The notes below the pieces were generated by a model. That model was not told the DNA's origin and made no database searches. It saw nothing but the letters and a program-made list of their open reading frames with translations. This document shows, piece by piece, positions 8,836 to 17,183 of a stretch of 64,000 nucleotides of DNA. Position 1 is the stretch's first letter; every line of letters starts with the position of its first letter. The DNA lies in NCBI RefSeq assembly GCF_031180885.1, contig NZ_JAPSLK010000001.1, positions 723,158 to 787,157 of the forward strand, read 5' to 3'. Source of the DNA: Saccharothrix sp. GTDB taxonomy: Bacteria > Actinomycetota > Actinomycetes > Mycobacteriales > Pseudonocardiaceae. A program made the position numbers and the translations under genes.

Positions 8836-8851
8836 TGAGTACGAGTACTCA
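8836..8851. promoter_or_regulatory. Inverted repeat in the ponA2/whiB divergent promoter
   Basis: TGAGTAC and its complement GTACTCA are separated by two bases, just upstream of the penicillin-binding protein gene. It is a good candidate operator; the cognate regulator is unknown. Confidence 0.4.
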
Positions 8852-9030
8852 AGACAGGTAACAGGTGGGCAACCCAGGGTTGGAGGTGGAACCGGAAGGC
8901 TCTACAGTCCGTCACTGTCCAAGACAGCAGCCGATGGCACGACCACTCGATGGTGAGCCTACGGCATCCGCGGCAGGGGTGTGGCGGATTTCTGAAGAGT
9001 CTGGGCACTGTGTGAACTGAGGTGGGGGTT

Positions 9031-9318
9031 ATGCAACAGGGGGATTGGCGGATCAAGGCTTCGTGCCGTGATGAAGAGCCGGACCAGCTCTTCGTCCGGG
9101 GTGCGGAGCAGCGCAAGGCCAAGGTGGTGTGCCTGGGGTGCCCGGTGCGCACCGAGTGCCTTGCCGAAGCCCTGGACAACCGGATCGAGTTCGGCGTCTG
9201 GGGCGGCATGACGGAACGGGAGCGTCGCGCGCTCTTGCGCCGGCGGCCCGACGTCACGTCGTGGCACGAACTCCTGGACACCGCGCGCCAGGAGCACCGG
9301 GAAGCCAAGGTCGGGTAG
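9031..9318 (+). CDS. whiB4: WhiB-family iron-sulfur regulator (WhiB4-like)
   Basis: The 95-residue protein starts at ATG 9031, with GAGGTGGGGG just upstream; an in-frame GTG at 9022 is an alternative. Four cysteines at about 12, 34, 37 and 43 (SCRDEEPDQLF, VVCLGCPVRTEC) bind the [4Fe-4S] cluster. The GVWGGMTERERRALLRR turn and basic tail follow. WhiB proteins act with the primary sigma factor and sense redox or nitric oxide. The neighbours, PonA2-like protein and two ArsA-like ATPases, match those of M. tuberculosis whiB4 (Rv3681c), which supports the subtype. The stop codon abuts the stop of the convergent ATPase gene with no gap. Confidence 0.92.
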   Translation: MQQGDWRIKASCRDEEPDQLFVRGAEQRKAKVVCLGCPVRTECLAEALDNRIEFGVWGGMTERERRALLRRRPDVTSWHELLDTARQEHREAKVG

Positions 9319-10440
9319 TCACTCGCCCGCGAGCCGCCGGCCGATCTCGTGCAGGCCGTCGAGGTCGTGCACGTCGGTCGGCAGCGCGGGTACCCCGACC
9401 AGGGGAACAGCCGGGTGCGCGCGGGTGAACCGCGCCAGCAGTCGCCGCTCCCGATCGGCGACCGCCACGCGGTCCGCGTGCACCCGCAAGACCGCAGCCG
9501 CGAGGGGGGCGTCACCCGAACGCTCCAGCTTCTCCGCCGCGGCCAGCGCGCCCGGTGCCGGGAGGGATGCCAGCACCGGGTGCGTGCGGTTGGCCACCAG
9601 GCCGTTGATCGGCATGTCCTCCGCGGACAGGCGTTCCACGAAGTAGCTGGCTTCCCGCAGCGCGTCCGGCTCGGCCGCCGCGACCACCAGGAACCCCGTA
9701 CCGGGTGAGCGCAGCAGGTCGTAGGTGGCCTGGGCGCGCTGCCGGAAGCCGCCGAACATGCTGTCGAAGGCCTGCACGAACGTGGACGCGTCGTGCAGCA
9801 GCTGGCCGCCGACGATGGTCGACACGGCCTTGGTGAACAAGCCGAACCCGGCCCCGACGATCTTGCGCAGGCCCAGGCCGCCGGCCCGCGCGGGCGCGGA
9901 CAGCAGCCGGATCAGCTTGCCGTCCAGCACGGTGGACAGGCGCTGCGGCGCGTCCAGGAAGTCCAGGGCGCTGCGGCTGGGCGGGGTGTCGACGACGATG
10001 AGGTCCCACTCGTCGCGGGCCACCAGCTGGCCCAGCTTCTCCATCGCCATGTACTCCTGCGTGCCGGAGAACGACGTGGAGATCGTCTGGTAGAAGGGGT
10101 TGGCCAGGATCTGCTCGGCCCGCTCCCGGCCCGCGTGCTGCCACACCATGTCGTCGAACGTGCGGCGCATGTCCAGCATCATCGCGTGCAGTTCACCCTT
10201 CGGGGTGAACCCGTCGACCTTGACCTCGCGCGGGTGGTTGTCCAGCTCGCGCAGGCCCAGCGACTGCGCCAGCCGGCGCGCCGGGTCGATGGTGAGCACG
10301 ACCGCGCGGCGGCCCCGTTCGGCGGCCCGCACGGCCAGCGCCGCGGCCGTGGTGGTCTTGCCGACCCCGCCGGAGCCGCAGCACACCAGGACCCGGGTCG
10401 CCGGGTCGTCCAGCAGCGCGTCCACGTCCAGCCGGTTCAC
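9319..10440 (-). CDS. ArsA/Get3-like P-loop ATPase (Rv3680-like)
   Basis: This 373-residue SIMIBI-class ATPase starts at GTG 10440. The deviant Walker [11 protein letters not shown] is near residues 21-30, followed by the switch region [14 protein letters not shown] and [15 protein letters not shown]. Get3/ArsA proteins couple ATP-driven dimer changes to client handling; bacterial members have unclear clients. The M. tuberculosis pair Rv3679/Rv3680 has been linked to protection from toxic carbonyl metabolites. Its start overlaps the stop of the upstream paralogue by four bases, so the two are translationally coupled and probably form a heteromer. Confidence 0.88.
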   Translation of the reverse strand: MNRLDVDALLDDPATRVLVCCGSGGVGKTTTAAALAVRAAERGRRAVVLTIDPARRLAQSLGLRELDNHPREVKVDGFTPKGELHAMMLDMRRTFDDMVWQHAGRERAEQILANPFYQTISTSFSGTQEYMAMEKLGQLVARDEWDLIVVDTPPSRSALDFLDAPQRLSTVLDGKLIRLLSAPARAGGLGLRKIVGAGFGLFTKAVSTIVGGQLLHDASTFVQAFDSMFGGFRQRAQATYDLLRSPGTGFLVVAAAEPDALREASYFVERLSAEDMPINGLVANRTHPVLASLPAPGALAAAEKLERSGDAPLAAAVLRVHADRVAVADRERRLLARFTRAHPAVPLVGVPALPTDVHDLDGLHEIGRRLAGE

Positions 10441-11429
10441 CGCACACCCCGCGCGACCAGCACCTCGGCCAGCTCGTACAACGCGGCCACGTCCACCCCG
10501 TCGGTCAGCTCGGGCAGCTCGACCGACGGCAGGTCGGCCTCCGCGAGCAGCTCGTTGGCCTGCTGTTCCATCCGCACCCGCGCCGCGTGCTCGACGGTCT
10601 GGTCGACCAGGCCGTGCAGCACGTCCTCGTCCACGTCCAGACCGGCGGCTTCCAGACCGGCGCGCAGGCGGGCCTCGTCCACCCTGCCCTCGGCGGCGCC
10701 GGCCAGGGAGCGGGCCGGCAGCCGGGGCGGCCGGACCCGGTTGACGAACACCGCGCCGGGCCGCAGGTCCGCGGCGTCCAGCTCGGCGACCGCGTCGAGG
10801 GTCTCGCGCACCGGCATCTCCTCCAGCAGGGCGACCAGGTGGACGGCCGTGTCACCGGAGTGCAGCAGCTTCACCACGCCCTCGCTCTGCCCCTTGATCG
10901 GGCCCACTTTGGCCAGGTCCGCCATGGCCCGGGTGACGTCGAGGAACCGCACCACCCGGCCGGTGGGCGGCGCGTCCAGCACGACCGCGTCGTACTCGTG
11001 CCGACCCGTCCTGCCGGCGCGCCGCACGCACTCCTTCACCTTGCCGGTGAGCAGCACGTCCCGCAGCCCGGGGGCGAGCGTGGTGGCGAACTCGATCGCG
11101 CCCATGCGGCGCAGCGTCCGCCCCGCGAACCCCAGGTTGTAGAACATGTCGAGGTACTCGAGCAGCGCCGCCTCGGGGTCGACGGCCAGCGCGCGCACCT
11201 CGCCGCCGCCGGGTGCGGACGCGATCCGCTCCTCGGCGTAGGGCAGCGGCGCCCGGTCGAAGAGCTGGGCGATGCCCTGCCGGTTCTCGACCTCGACGAG
11301 CAGCACCCGCCGCCCGCCGGTGGCCAGGGCCAGCGCCAGGGCGGCGGCGACGGTCGTCTTGCCCGTGCCGCCCTTCCCCGTGACGACGTGCAGCCGGGCG
11401 CGGGTGAGCTCGTCGGTCCAGCCGTTCAC
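10437..11429 (-). CDS. ArsA/Get3-like P-loop ATPase (Rv3679-like)
   Basis: The 330-residue protein starts at GTG 11429. The Walker [16 protein letters not shown] carries the signature lysine of the deviant P loop, and [14 protein letters not shown] follows at the switch II position. It is the first gene of the ATPase pair, with a GTGA overlap to its partner. Its C-terminal half is helical and shorter than in ArsA, with no arsenite-binding cysteines, so arsenite export is unlikely. Synteny with Rv3679 next to whiB4 supports a shared, conserved function of the pair. Confidence 0.88.
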   Translation of the reverse strand: MNGWTDELTRARLHVVTGKGGTGKTTVAAALALALATGGRRVLLVEVENRQGIAQLFDRAPLPYAEERIASAPGGGEVRALAVDPEAALLEYLDMFYNLGFAGRTLRRMGAIEFATTLAPGLRDVLLTGKVKECVRRAGRTGRHEYDAVVLDAPPTGRVVRFLDVTRAMADLAKVGPIKGQSEGVVKLLHSGDTAVHLVALLEEMPVRETLDAVAELDAADLRPGAVFVNRVRPPRLPARSLAGAAEGRVDEARLRAGLEAAGLDVDEDVLHGLVDQTVEHAARVRMEQQANELLAEADLPSVELPELTDGVDVAALYELAEVLVARGVR

Positions 11430-11472
11430 CGGATCAGCGTATGCGCGTCCTGCTGAGAACCGCCTGGCACGG

Positions 11473-11724
11473 TCAGTCCATCAGCGTGATGAAGGCCACC
11501 GCCATGGCGGTCGCGGCGACGGTGCCCCAGGCCGCCACGGACGGCAGCCAGTACGCGATGAGCACCGCCACGAGCCCGACGACGGCGAGCCCGATCAGGC
11601 CGGCCCGCCACACGTCGGCGCCCCGGGCGTGCTTGCGGTCCCGCGCCTGCGCCATCGCGACGAGCACGAGCACGAGACCGCCCACCACGAAGGCGCCCGT
11701 CGCCACGATCCGCCAGGTCTCCAC
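11473..11724 (-). CDS. Small membrane protein of unknown function
   Basis: The 83-residue protein starts at ATG 11724 (METWRIVATGAFVVGGLVLV). Three hydrophobic stretches at about 7-24, 41-58 and 63-80 are separated by a basic loop (AQARDRKHARG), so it should span the inner membrane. I do not recognise the family. It lies between the ATPase pair and two small cytosolic genes on the same strand, and could be the last gene of that small operon because only four bases separate it from 11729. Confidence 0.7.
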   Translation of the reverse strand: METWRIVATGAFVVGGLVLVLVAMAQARDRKHARGADVWRAGLIGLAVVGLVAVLIAYWLPSVAAWGTVAATAMAVAFITLMD

Positions 11725-11728
11725 TCGA

Positions 11729-11983
11729 TCAAGGTAGCGCCGAACCGCCTGGTTGGGCAGGGTTCACCCACACGAGGGTGGTGGTGATGTCATGTCCCTC
11801 CTCGAAGTACTTCAGGGAGTTGACCGCGCCGGGGGTGAGCATCCGGAACTCACCCGACACCGCGGCCACCTCGGCGTGGTCCTCGAACTCCATTCCCCAT
11901 GCGGCGACCCACTGCTCCTCGTCGTCGCTCTGCACCACGGCGAACAGCCGCGGCGCCAACCCGCTGACGTCGAACGCGCTCAC
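11729..11983 (-). CDS. Small protein of unknown function
   Basis: The 84-residue protein (from GTG 11983, MSAFDVSGLAPRLFAVVQSD) is acidic and lacks membrane segments. The middle reads like a small alpha/beta fold (QWVAAWGMEFEDHAEVAAV), and a later segment is HDITTTLVWVNPAQ. Its start overlaps the upstream gene's stop by four bases, so it is coupled to that gene. I do not recognise a family or function. Confidence 0.65.
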   Translation of the reverse strand: MSAFDVSGLAPRLFAVVQSDDEEQWVAAWGMEFEDHAEVAAVSGEFRMLTPGAVNSLKYFEEGHDITTTLVWVNPAQPGGSALP

Positions 11984-12243
11984 GCGGCCCCCTCGCCGTT
12001 CGCGTCCGGCGGCAGGTCCACCACGATGAACCCCCGCTCCTCCGCCCACTCGGCCGCGTGTCGCCCGATGGTGAGCAGCAACTGGGCCAACTTCCCGGCC
12101 CAAGCCTCGATAGGCTCGGTGTACTCGGTCGTGCTCATCCCGGTCGACTCGTCCATGACCCGGGCGATGAACCTCTTGCACTCGTCCAAAGCCCGCCCAC
12201 ACCCCGCCGCGATCTCCAACTCGTCCCGGTCCATCCACCCCAC
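11980..12243 (-). CDS. Small helical protein of unknown function
   Basis: An 87-residue protein from GTG 12243; an ATG at 12234 would shorten it by three residues, and the GGTGGGG upstream fits neither start exactly. It looks all-helical (DRDELEIAAGCGRALDECKR, AWAGKLAQLLLTIGRHAAEW) and is the first of two overlapping genes. No known domain is recognisable. The tight overlap suggests that the two products act together, possibly as a complex. Confidence 0.65.
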   Translation of the reverse strand: MGWMDRDELEIAAGCGRALDECKRFIARVMDESTGMSTTEYTEPIEAWAGKLAQLLLTIGRHAAEWAEERGFIVVDLPPDANGEGAA

Positions 12244-12410
12244 CTGTTGATCCCCGAAGCGCCGGGAGGACGCATCGTTCGTCCTGGCGACATAACGATA
12301 CCGCGCGGTGCCAAGATTCCAGTCGAATCGATCGGGTGGTTCTGGTGGTCACCGGGCTCGTTGGGCGGACCTGAAGCGGTGGGGTGCGCGGTCCGGCTAG
12401 GCTCCCCGGC

Positions 12411-12566
12411 ATGCAGAAGTGGGAGTACGCCACTGTCCCGCTGTTGATCCACGCCACCAAGGCGATCCTGGACCAGTGGGGCGAGGACGGCTGGGAGCTG
12501 GTCACCGTCCTGCCCAACCCCTCCGGTGAGCAGCACGTCGCCTACCTGAAGCGGCCCAAGGCATGA
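12411..12566 (+). CDS. DUF4177-type small protein
   Basis: The 51-residue protein (MQKWEYATVPLLIHATKAIL) matches the DUF4177 pattern: an aromatic-rich N-terminal strand, then a helix, then WGEDGWELVTVLPNP. ATG 12411 is chosen because the family begins at 'MxKWEY'. Its stop codon overlaps the ATG of the RidA gene, giving translational coupling. M. tuberculosis has a comparable short gene beside Rv3678c. Function is unknown. Confidence 0.8.
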   Translation: MQKWEYATVPLLIHATKAILDQWGEDGWELVTVLPNPSGEQHVAYLKRPKA

Positions 12567-13021
12567 GCTGGCGGGACCGCCTGGCGGAGCTGGGCGTCGA
12601 GCTGCCGCCGGTCGCCGCGCCGGTCGCGGCCTACGTGCCGGCGGTGCGGTCCGGGAACCACGTGTACACGTCCGGCCAGCTGCCGTTCGTGTCCGGGGCG
12701 CTGGCCGCCACCGGCAAGGTCGGCGGGGACGTCAGCCCCGAGGAGGGCAAGGCGCACGCCCGGACCTGCGCGCTCAACGCGCTCGCCGCGATCGACGACC
12801 TGGTCGGGCTCGACAAGGTCGTCCGGGTGGTGAAGCTCACGGGTTTCGTGGCGTCCGCCGAGGGGTTCACCGGGCAGCCCGCCGTGATCAACGGCGCTTC
12901 GGAGCTGTTGGGTGAGATCTTCGGGGACGCGGGCAAGCACGCGCGCGCGGCGGTCGGCGTGGCCGAACTGCCGCTGGGCGCGCCGGTCGAGGTGGACCTG
13001 ATCGTCGAAATCGGGGAGTGA
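12563..13021 (+). CDS. RidA-family protein
   Basis: The 152-residue protein resembles the YjgF/RidA family, with SGQLPFVSGALAATGKVGGD near the N-terminus and the trimer-core pattern ARTCALNALAAIDDLVGLDK. Classical RidA enzymes hydrolyse reactive enamine/imine intermediates using an arginine near the C-terminus; here the C-terminal stretch is PLGAPVEVDLIVEIGE. I cannot place the catalytic Arg with certainty, so this may be a non-canonical member. It matches Rv3678c in position, is coupled to DUF4177 upstream, and sits two bases before the next gene. Confidence 0.88.
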   Translation: MSWRDRLAELGVELPPVAAPVAAYVPAVRSGNHVYTSGQLPFVSGALAATGKVGGDVSPEEGKAHARTCALNALAAIDDLVGLDKVVRVVKLTGFVASAEGFTGQPAVINGASELLGEIFGDAGKHARAAVGVAELPLGAPVEVDLIVEIGE

Positions 13022-13022
13022 G

Positions 13023-13625
13023 ATGTCGGACACGTGCCACGAGCTGTTGCTGCGGCTGGCCGGCCGCCTGCCGGACGACGTGCTGTGGCGGTTCCGCGAC
13101 TGGGCCGCGTCCGACGCCGTCGTGGTGCTGGCCCGCGCCCTGCCCCGCACGTTGCTGCACGACCGGATCGGGCTGACCGACCACGAGCAGCGCCTGCTCA
13201 TCGACGCCCTTGTCCCGCACGGCGCCGATCTTTCGGCGATCAGTTCTGTCAAGGGACTGGACGAGGAGCCCGATCCCGGTTACACATTCACCCCGGAATC
13301 ACCCGAACGGGTGCTGATGGGCGATTCCGCGACCGTAGTGCTCGGCGCGACCCTGCGCGGGCGCCCCGGGGTCGGCGAAGTCCGGTCCACGTGGCGCCGG
13401 GGTCCGGGCGGGGCCAGGAGGCTCATCCTGGTCACGGCCACCTCCGGGTACGCGCGCCTGGCCGGTGAACTCCAGCGGGTGCTGCGGGCGCTGGGCGAGC
13501 ACGACCCCTGCGTGGAGGTCCTGCCCGCCGGAACGGACCTGCCGCCCTACCACCGGGCGGCGTTGGCGGCTTCGGAGCTGGTGTGCACCGGCGCCGAGGC
13601 CGACGGGCACCTGGTGCCCGTATAG
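13023..13625 (+). CDS. Unknown protein, shorter member of a paralogous pair
   Basis: The 200-residue protein starts at ATG 13023 (MSDTCHELLLRLAGRLPDDV), two bases after the RidA stop. It has a helical N-terminal domain of about 75 residues and an alpha/beta part from about 95 (STWRRGPGGARRLILVTATSGYARL) ending in LPPYHRAALAASELVC. The next gene repeats both parts: LHDLLLALAGRVDDDALTWA and LPQRVVLVDIGPSGFAPATA, then PLGEYHAAATSTAREVF. I recognise no family. The RidA gene and the paralogue form a likely operon with it. Confidence 0.75.
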   Translation: MSDTCHELLLRLAGRLPDDVLWRFRDWAASDAVVVLARALPRTLLHDRIGLTDHEQRLLIDALVPHGADLSAISSVKGLDEEPDPGYTFTPESPERVLMGDSATVVLGATLRGRPGVGEVRSTWRRGPGGARRLILVTATSGYARLAGELQRVLRALGEHDPCVEVLPAGTDLPPYHRAALAASELVCTGAEADGHLVPV

Positions 13626-13662
13626 ACCCGTCGCAGCCGCGCGGGCCGGAAGGAGAGCAGGC

Positions 13663-14952
13663 GTGACGAACGACGGAGTGGGGCTTCCCGTCCGTTTACA
13701 CGACCTCCTGTTGGCGTTGGCCGGACGCGTTGACGACGACGCGTTGACCTGGGCTCGGGAGCTGCTGGCGGTCGCCGAACTCGACCGCGCGGTCGAGCTG
13801 GTGGTGGGCTGCCTGCTGGCGGGGCGGATTCCGGTCTCCGTGGACGAGAGACGCGAGATCGGCTGGCTGCTCGGCGAGGTCCGCTCGGACGTCGCGCTGG
13901 CGGACCGGCTGTTCGCGGTCGAGCAGGTGCCCGTGCAGCGGCACCGGTTCACCGTCGAGTCGGACCCCGCGGACGGGCTGGCCGAGGTGCTGGGCAAGAC
14001 CATGTCGGTGCTGCCGGACGTGCGCTCGGTGCGGGCCACGTGGCGGTCGACCCCGGCGGGTGCGGCGCCCGGACCGCTGCCGCAGCGGGTCGTGCTGGTC
14101 GACATCGGCCCGTCCGGGTTCGCGCCCGCGACGGCGTACCGGGTGGACGGCGTCCTGCGCCGGGCCGGGATCCGCGCGGTGGTCGAGGTGCTGACCGTGG
14201 GGACGCCGTTGGGCGAGTACCACGCGGCGGCGACGTCGACGGCCCGCGAGGTCTTCTTCCAGTCGGCCCCGGTGCCACCGCCCGCGGCGGCCGGGACCAC
14301 GTGGTTCGACGGCGAGGTCCGGGACGGGGCACCGGTGGTCGAGCCGGAACCGGTGCCCGCGGAACCAGAACCCGGCTCCAAGTCGCGGCGCTCCCGCGCG
14401 GAGTCGTTCGAGGGCGCGCAGCCGTTCCCGCCGAAGCCGGTGAAGCGGCTGCCGGTGCGCGAGGTCGAGGAGCCGGTGGCCGACGCCCCCGAGCCGCCCG
14501 CGACCGCGATCGCCCCGGCACCCCCGATGACCCCGGTCGACCCGGCGCCACCGCTGCCACCGGTGTCGGCGACCCCGGTCGACGAGCCGACCCCACCCAC
14601 CGACGACCGCCCGGAACTCCCGTCCCGACGCCCCGATCCGCTCCCCACCCGCGGCTCCCGCGCCGACAAGCGCAACCGCGTCGAGGAGCCGCCGGTGTCG
14701 CGGACCGAGGAGACGACGGAGCTGAACCCGGACGACCTGGCCGCCCTCCAGGCGGCCCTGGCCGACGGCAACGCCCCCGCGTCGGTCCACCTGCCGCCCA
14801 CCGTGGACGCCAAGCTGAGCGACCGCGAGCGGGCCCTGTTGCAGCAGCTGCACGAGGAGCTGGCGCAACGGGAGCAGCAGTCGTGGCCGGGCAGCGGACC
14901 GGAGTACGTGAACGGCGTGCCGAAGCCGAACAACGGCAAGTACCCGGGCTGA
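13663..14952 (+). CDS. Unknown protein, longer paralogue with proline-rich tail
   Basis: The 429-residue protein starts at GTG 13663, after GGAAGGAGAG. Residues 1-205 are homologous by eye to the preceding 200-residue protein. Residues about 205-350 are rich in Pro, Glu and Ala (EPVPAEPEPGSKSRRSR, APPMTPVDPAPPLPPV). A conserved-looking helical end follows (LNPDDLAALQAALADGN, LSDRERALLQQLHEELAQRE). No signal peptide or membrane segment is seen. The tail suggests a flexible linker to a partner-binding helix. Function unknown. Confidence 0.75.
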   Translation: MTNDGVGLPVRLHDLLLALAGRVDDDALTWARELLAVAELDRAVELVVGCLLAGRIPVSVDERREIGWLLGEVRSDVALADRLFAVEQVPVQRHRFTVESDPADGLAEVLGKTMSVLPDVRSVRATWRSTPAGAAPGPLPQRVVLVDIGPSGFAPATAYRVDGVLRRAGIRAVVEVLTVGTPLGEYHAAATSTAREVFFQSAPVPPPAAAGTTWFDGEVRDGAPVVEPEPVPAEPEPGSKSRRSRAESFEGAQPFPPKPVKRLPVREVEEPVADAPEPPATAIAPAPPMTPVDPAPPLPPVSATPVDEPTPPTDDRPELPSRRPDPLPTRGSRADKRNRVEEPPVSRTEETTELNPDDLAALQAALADGNAPASVHLPPTVDAKLSDRERALLQQLHEELAQREQQSWPGSGPEYVNGVPKPNNGKYPG

Positions 14953-14967
14953 CCAGACGGACGCGAC

Positions 14968-14997
14968 GCCGCCGGACCACTCAGGTGCTCCGGCGGC
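14968..14997 (+). terminator. Hairpin terminator after the paralogue pair
   Basis: GCCGCCGGA (14968-14976) pairs with TCCGGCGGC (14989-14997), 16 bp after the stop codon, with TTC following. Confidence 0.6.
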
Positions 14998-15036
14998 TTC
15001 ACGCCTGAGATCGGTGCTCCAACGGCTTCACGCGTG

Positions 15037-15087
15037 GAACTGTCGGTGGGCCGTGCGACGATCGAGACGGGGCCGGAGGCCACGCCC
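15037..15087 (+). repeat. Dispersed palindromic repeat, single copy
   Basis: The segment has a CTGTCGGTGGGCCGTG core followed by GGGGCCGGAGGCC. It matches the copies at 36111 and, inverted, at 60831 and the 6106 array. It ends at the 3' end of the oxidoreductase gene. Confidence 0.75.
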
Positions 15088-15088
15088 G

Positions 15089-15988
15089 TCAGACGCCCGC
15101 TTTGCGGCGGGCTTCGTCGATGATGCGTTGGAGGTGCAGGCCGCGGCGCACGTCGCAGCGGTGGGTGGTGGTGCCGCTGTCGACCATCGCCACGAAGTCG
15201 TCCAGCAGGTTGGTGTAGCACTGCTGCGCGCCCGTCCCCCGGTCCACGAGCTGCCGGTACCCGTGCTCGCCGAACACGCTCACCTCGACCACCGGCGGCA
15301 CCAGCGGCACGTTCATCGTCAGCGTCGCGGTGCTCGTCGCGCCGCCCTCGTGCGCCAGCGCCACCTGCCACAGGCCCGCGGCCGAGCGGTGCGCGCTGAT
15401 GACCTCGGTGATCGTGCCCAGCGCAGCGTCGAGGATGTCGAACGCGTGCGGCCCGATGTCGTCGATCGGACCACGCTCGTGCCGCCACGGCGAGTTCGAG
15501 AACGGCCCGTCCAGCAGCGCGCCGGTCAGCCACCGGGCCGTGCCGCCGATCCACCCGCCGGTCTGCCGCAACTGCTCGAGCTGCTCCTCGGTCTCCGGCG
15601 CGAACCGCCGGGTCAGCACCACCAGGGACGCCACGCCGGCGTCGGACACCGCGTCCGCCAACCGGATCGCATCGTCCACAGTGGACGCGATGGGCTTCTC
15701 CAGGATGACGTGCTTGCCCAGTCCCGCCGCCTTGATCGCGATCTCCGCCTGCACCTCCGGCGGCACGGCGAACGCGACCGCGTCCACGCCGGCCAGCAGC
15801 TCGTCGGGATCGGCGGCCGCGGTAGCGCCGTACGACTCGGCCAACTCGGCGGCGGCCTCCGGGCGGCGGGCCCACACCGAGGTCAGGCGGGTTCCGGGGT
15901 GGTCGGCCAGGCCGGGCGCGTGCACGAGCTTCGCCCACGGTCCGGCTCCGACGAGTCCTACGCGCAACTGTTCGTCCACGACGCCCAT
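15089..15988 (-). CDS. Gfo/Idh/MocA family oxidoreductase
   Basis: The 299-residue protein starts at ATG 15988. An N-terminal Rossmann domain (RVGLVGAGPWAKLVHAPGL) binds NAD(P). The catalytic-lysine motif LEKPIAST is present at about residues 95-102. The C-terminal domain has GPIDDIGPHAFDILDAALG, where the histidine commonly helps catalysis. These enzymes oxidise or reduce sugars and related compounds; the substrate is not evident. The next gene upstream encodes an unrelated membrane-anchored protein, so context does not help. SCO-type actinobacteria carry similar stand-alone genes. Confidence 0.88.
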   Translation of the reverse strand: MGVVDEQLRVGLVGAGPWAKLVHAPGLADHPGTRLTSVWARRPEAAAELAESYGATAAADPDELLAGVDAVAFAVPPEVQAEIAIKAAGLGKHVILEKPIASTVDDAIRLADAVSDAGVASLVVLTRRFAPETEEQLEQLRQTGGWIGGTARWLTGALLDGPFSNSPWRHERGPIDDIGPHAFDILDAALGTITEVISAHRSAAGLWQVALAHEGGATSTATLTMNVPLVPPVVEVSVFGEHGYRQLVDRGTGAQQCYTNLLDDFVAMVDSGTTTHRCDVRRGLHLQRIIDEARRKAGV

Positions 15989-15992
15989 ACTT

Positions 15993-16349
15993 TCATCGGC
16001 CGCCTACGTAAGTCGAGGCGGGCACGAAGATCCGGCCGCTGTTGCCGAACCGCAGCTCGACGCCGTCCGCCTGCCGCACCACCTCCGGCTCGTGCCCCCA
16101 GCCCGCCGGGACCTCGACGACGTGCCCGTGGTCTTCCGATTTCCCGAGCCACACCTCGTACTCCGGCGCGCCGAGCAGGGTGCCGACCTCCTTGACCCAG
16201 ACTCCCGGCTCACCCGGGTCGGCGCTGATCGTGTCGCGGCTGGGCAGGAAGGCGAGCACGGCCAGCACCGCCGTCATGCCGGTGCCGACCACCGCGCCCA
16301 GCACGAACAGCAGCACGTTGAGCAGGCAGCCCCTCTTCGCGGTGTCCAC
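15993..16349 (-). CDS. Membrane-anchored protein of unknown function
   Basis: The 118-residue protein from GTG 16349 has one N-terminal membrane segment (LLNVLLFVLGAVVGTGMTAV) and an extracytoplasmic beta-rich domain containing SEDHGHVVEVPAGWGHEPEV. No cysteine lipobox is present, so it is probably an anchored rather than lipid-modified protein. It is divergent from the NUDIX gene 30 bp away and ends four bases before the oxidoreductase start. Function unknown. Confidence 0.7.
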   Translation of the reverse strand: MDTAKRGCLLNVLLFVLGAVVGTGMTAVLAVLAFLPSRDTISADPGEPGVWVKEVGTLLGAPEYEVWLGKSEDHGHVVEVPAGWGHEPEVVRQADGVELRFGNSGRIFVPASTYVGGR

Positions 16350-16379
16350 AGCGGATCATCCTCGTCGTAGGCTCGGGTC

Positions 16380-17183
16380 GTGCGCGAACTTCCCGAACAA
16401 CTGGTCCTGCCGCCGGGCATGGTGCCCGACGTCGTCCCCGAGGTGCCGGTGACGCCGCGCGACGCCGCGACCGTCGTCCTGGTCCGCGACGCCGACACCG
16501 GGTTCGAGGTGTTCCTCCAGCGGCGGGTCCTGGGCATGGCGTTCGCGGGTGGGATGACCGTGTTCCCCGGTGGCGGTGTCGACCCGCGAGACGCCGACGC
16601 GTCCGTGGCGTGGACCGGTCCCGGCCCGGAGTGGTGGGCGGAGCGGTTCGCCTGTTCGACGGAACTCGCGCGCGCACTGGTGTGCGCGGCCGTGCGGGAG
16701 ACGTTCGAGGAGTCCGGTGTGCTGCTGGCCGGGCTGTCGGCGGACACCGTCGTCGCGGACACGTCCGCCTACGCCGACGCGCGCGAGGCGCTGGTCAGGC
16801 GCGACCTGTCGTTCGCCGAGTTCCTGGCCCGGGAGGGGCTGGTGCTGCGCGCCGACCTGCTGCGGCCGTGGGCGAACTGGGTGACGCCCGCCGAGGAGCC
16901 CCGCCGGTACGACACGCGGTTCTTCGTCGCGGTGCTGCCGGGCGGGCAGAAGGCGGACGACGTCACATCGGAGGCTTCGGACGCGGGCTGGCAGCGGCCC
17001 GCGGAGGCGTTGGAGGATTGGCAGGAGGGCCGGCGGCTGCTGCTGCCGCCCACGTGGGTGACGTTGTCGGAGCTGGCCGAGTTCCCGGGGGTGGCGGACG
17101 TGCTGGCGGCGCCGCGCGAGGTGGAGAAGATCATCCCGAAGCTGGTGCGGGACGGCGACGTGGTCCGGGCGGTCGTGCGGTGA
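16380..17183 (+). CDS. NUDIX hydrolase
   Basis: The 267-residue protein starts at GTG 16380. A NUDIX fold begins at DAATVVLVRD; GGMTVFPGGGVDPRDAD and AVRETFEESGVLL form the NUDIX signature, with about 30 residues between the GG and REx2EE parts, an insertion seen in the larger eukaryote-like NUDT family. The REx2EE residues that bind magnesium are intact. These enzymes hydrolyse nucleoside diphosphate derivatives or CoA compounds; the substrate is unknown. The stop overlaps the start of the metallo-beta-lactamase-fold gene by four bases, which implies a two-gene operon. Confidence 0.88.
   Translation: MRELPEQLVLPPGMVPDVVPEVPVTPRDAATVVLVRDADTGFEVFLQRRVLGMAFAGGMTVFPGGGVDPRDADASVAWTGPGPEWWAERFACSTELARALVCAAVRETFEESGVLLAGLSADTVVADTSAYADAREALVRRDLSFAEFLAREGLVLRADLLRPWANWVTPAEEPRRYDTRFFVAVLPGGQKADDVTSEASDAGWQRPAEALEDWQEGRRLLLPPTWVTLSELAEFPGVADVLAAPREVEKIIPKLVRDGDVVRAVVR

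Noticed and set aside
9008-9020. TGTGA near whiB as a Crp site
   Set aside because: Only one half-site is present; no matching TCACA lies at the right distance.
13299-15938. An 879-codon minus-strand frame across the paralogue pair and oxidoreductase
   Set aside because: It crosses several genes in antisense and has random low-complexity composition.
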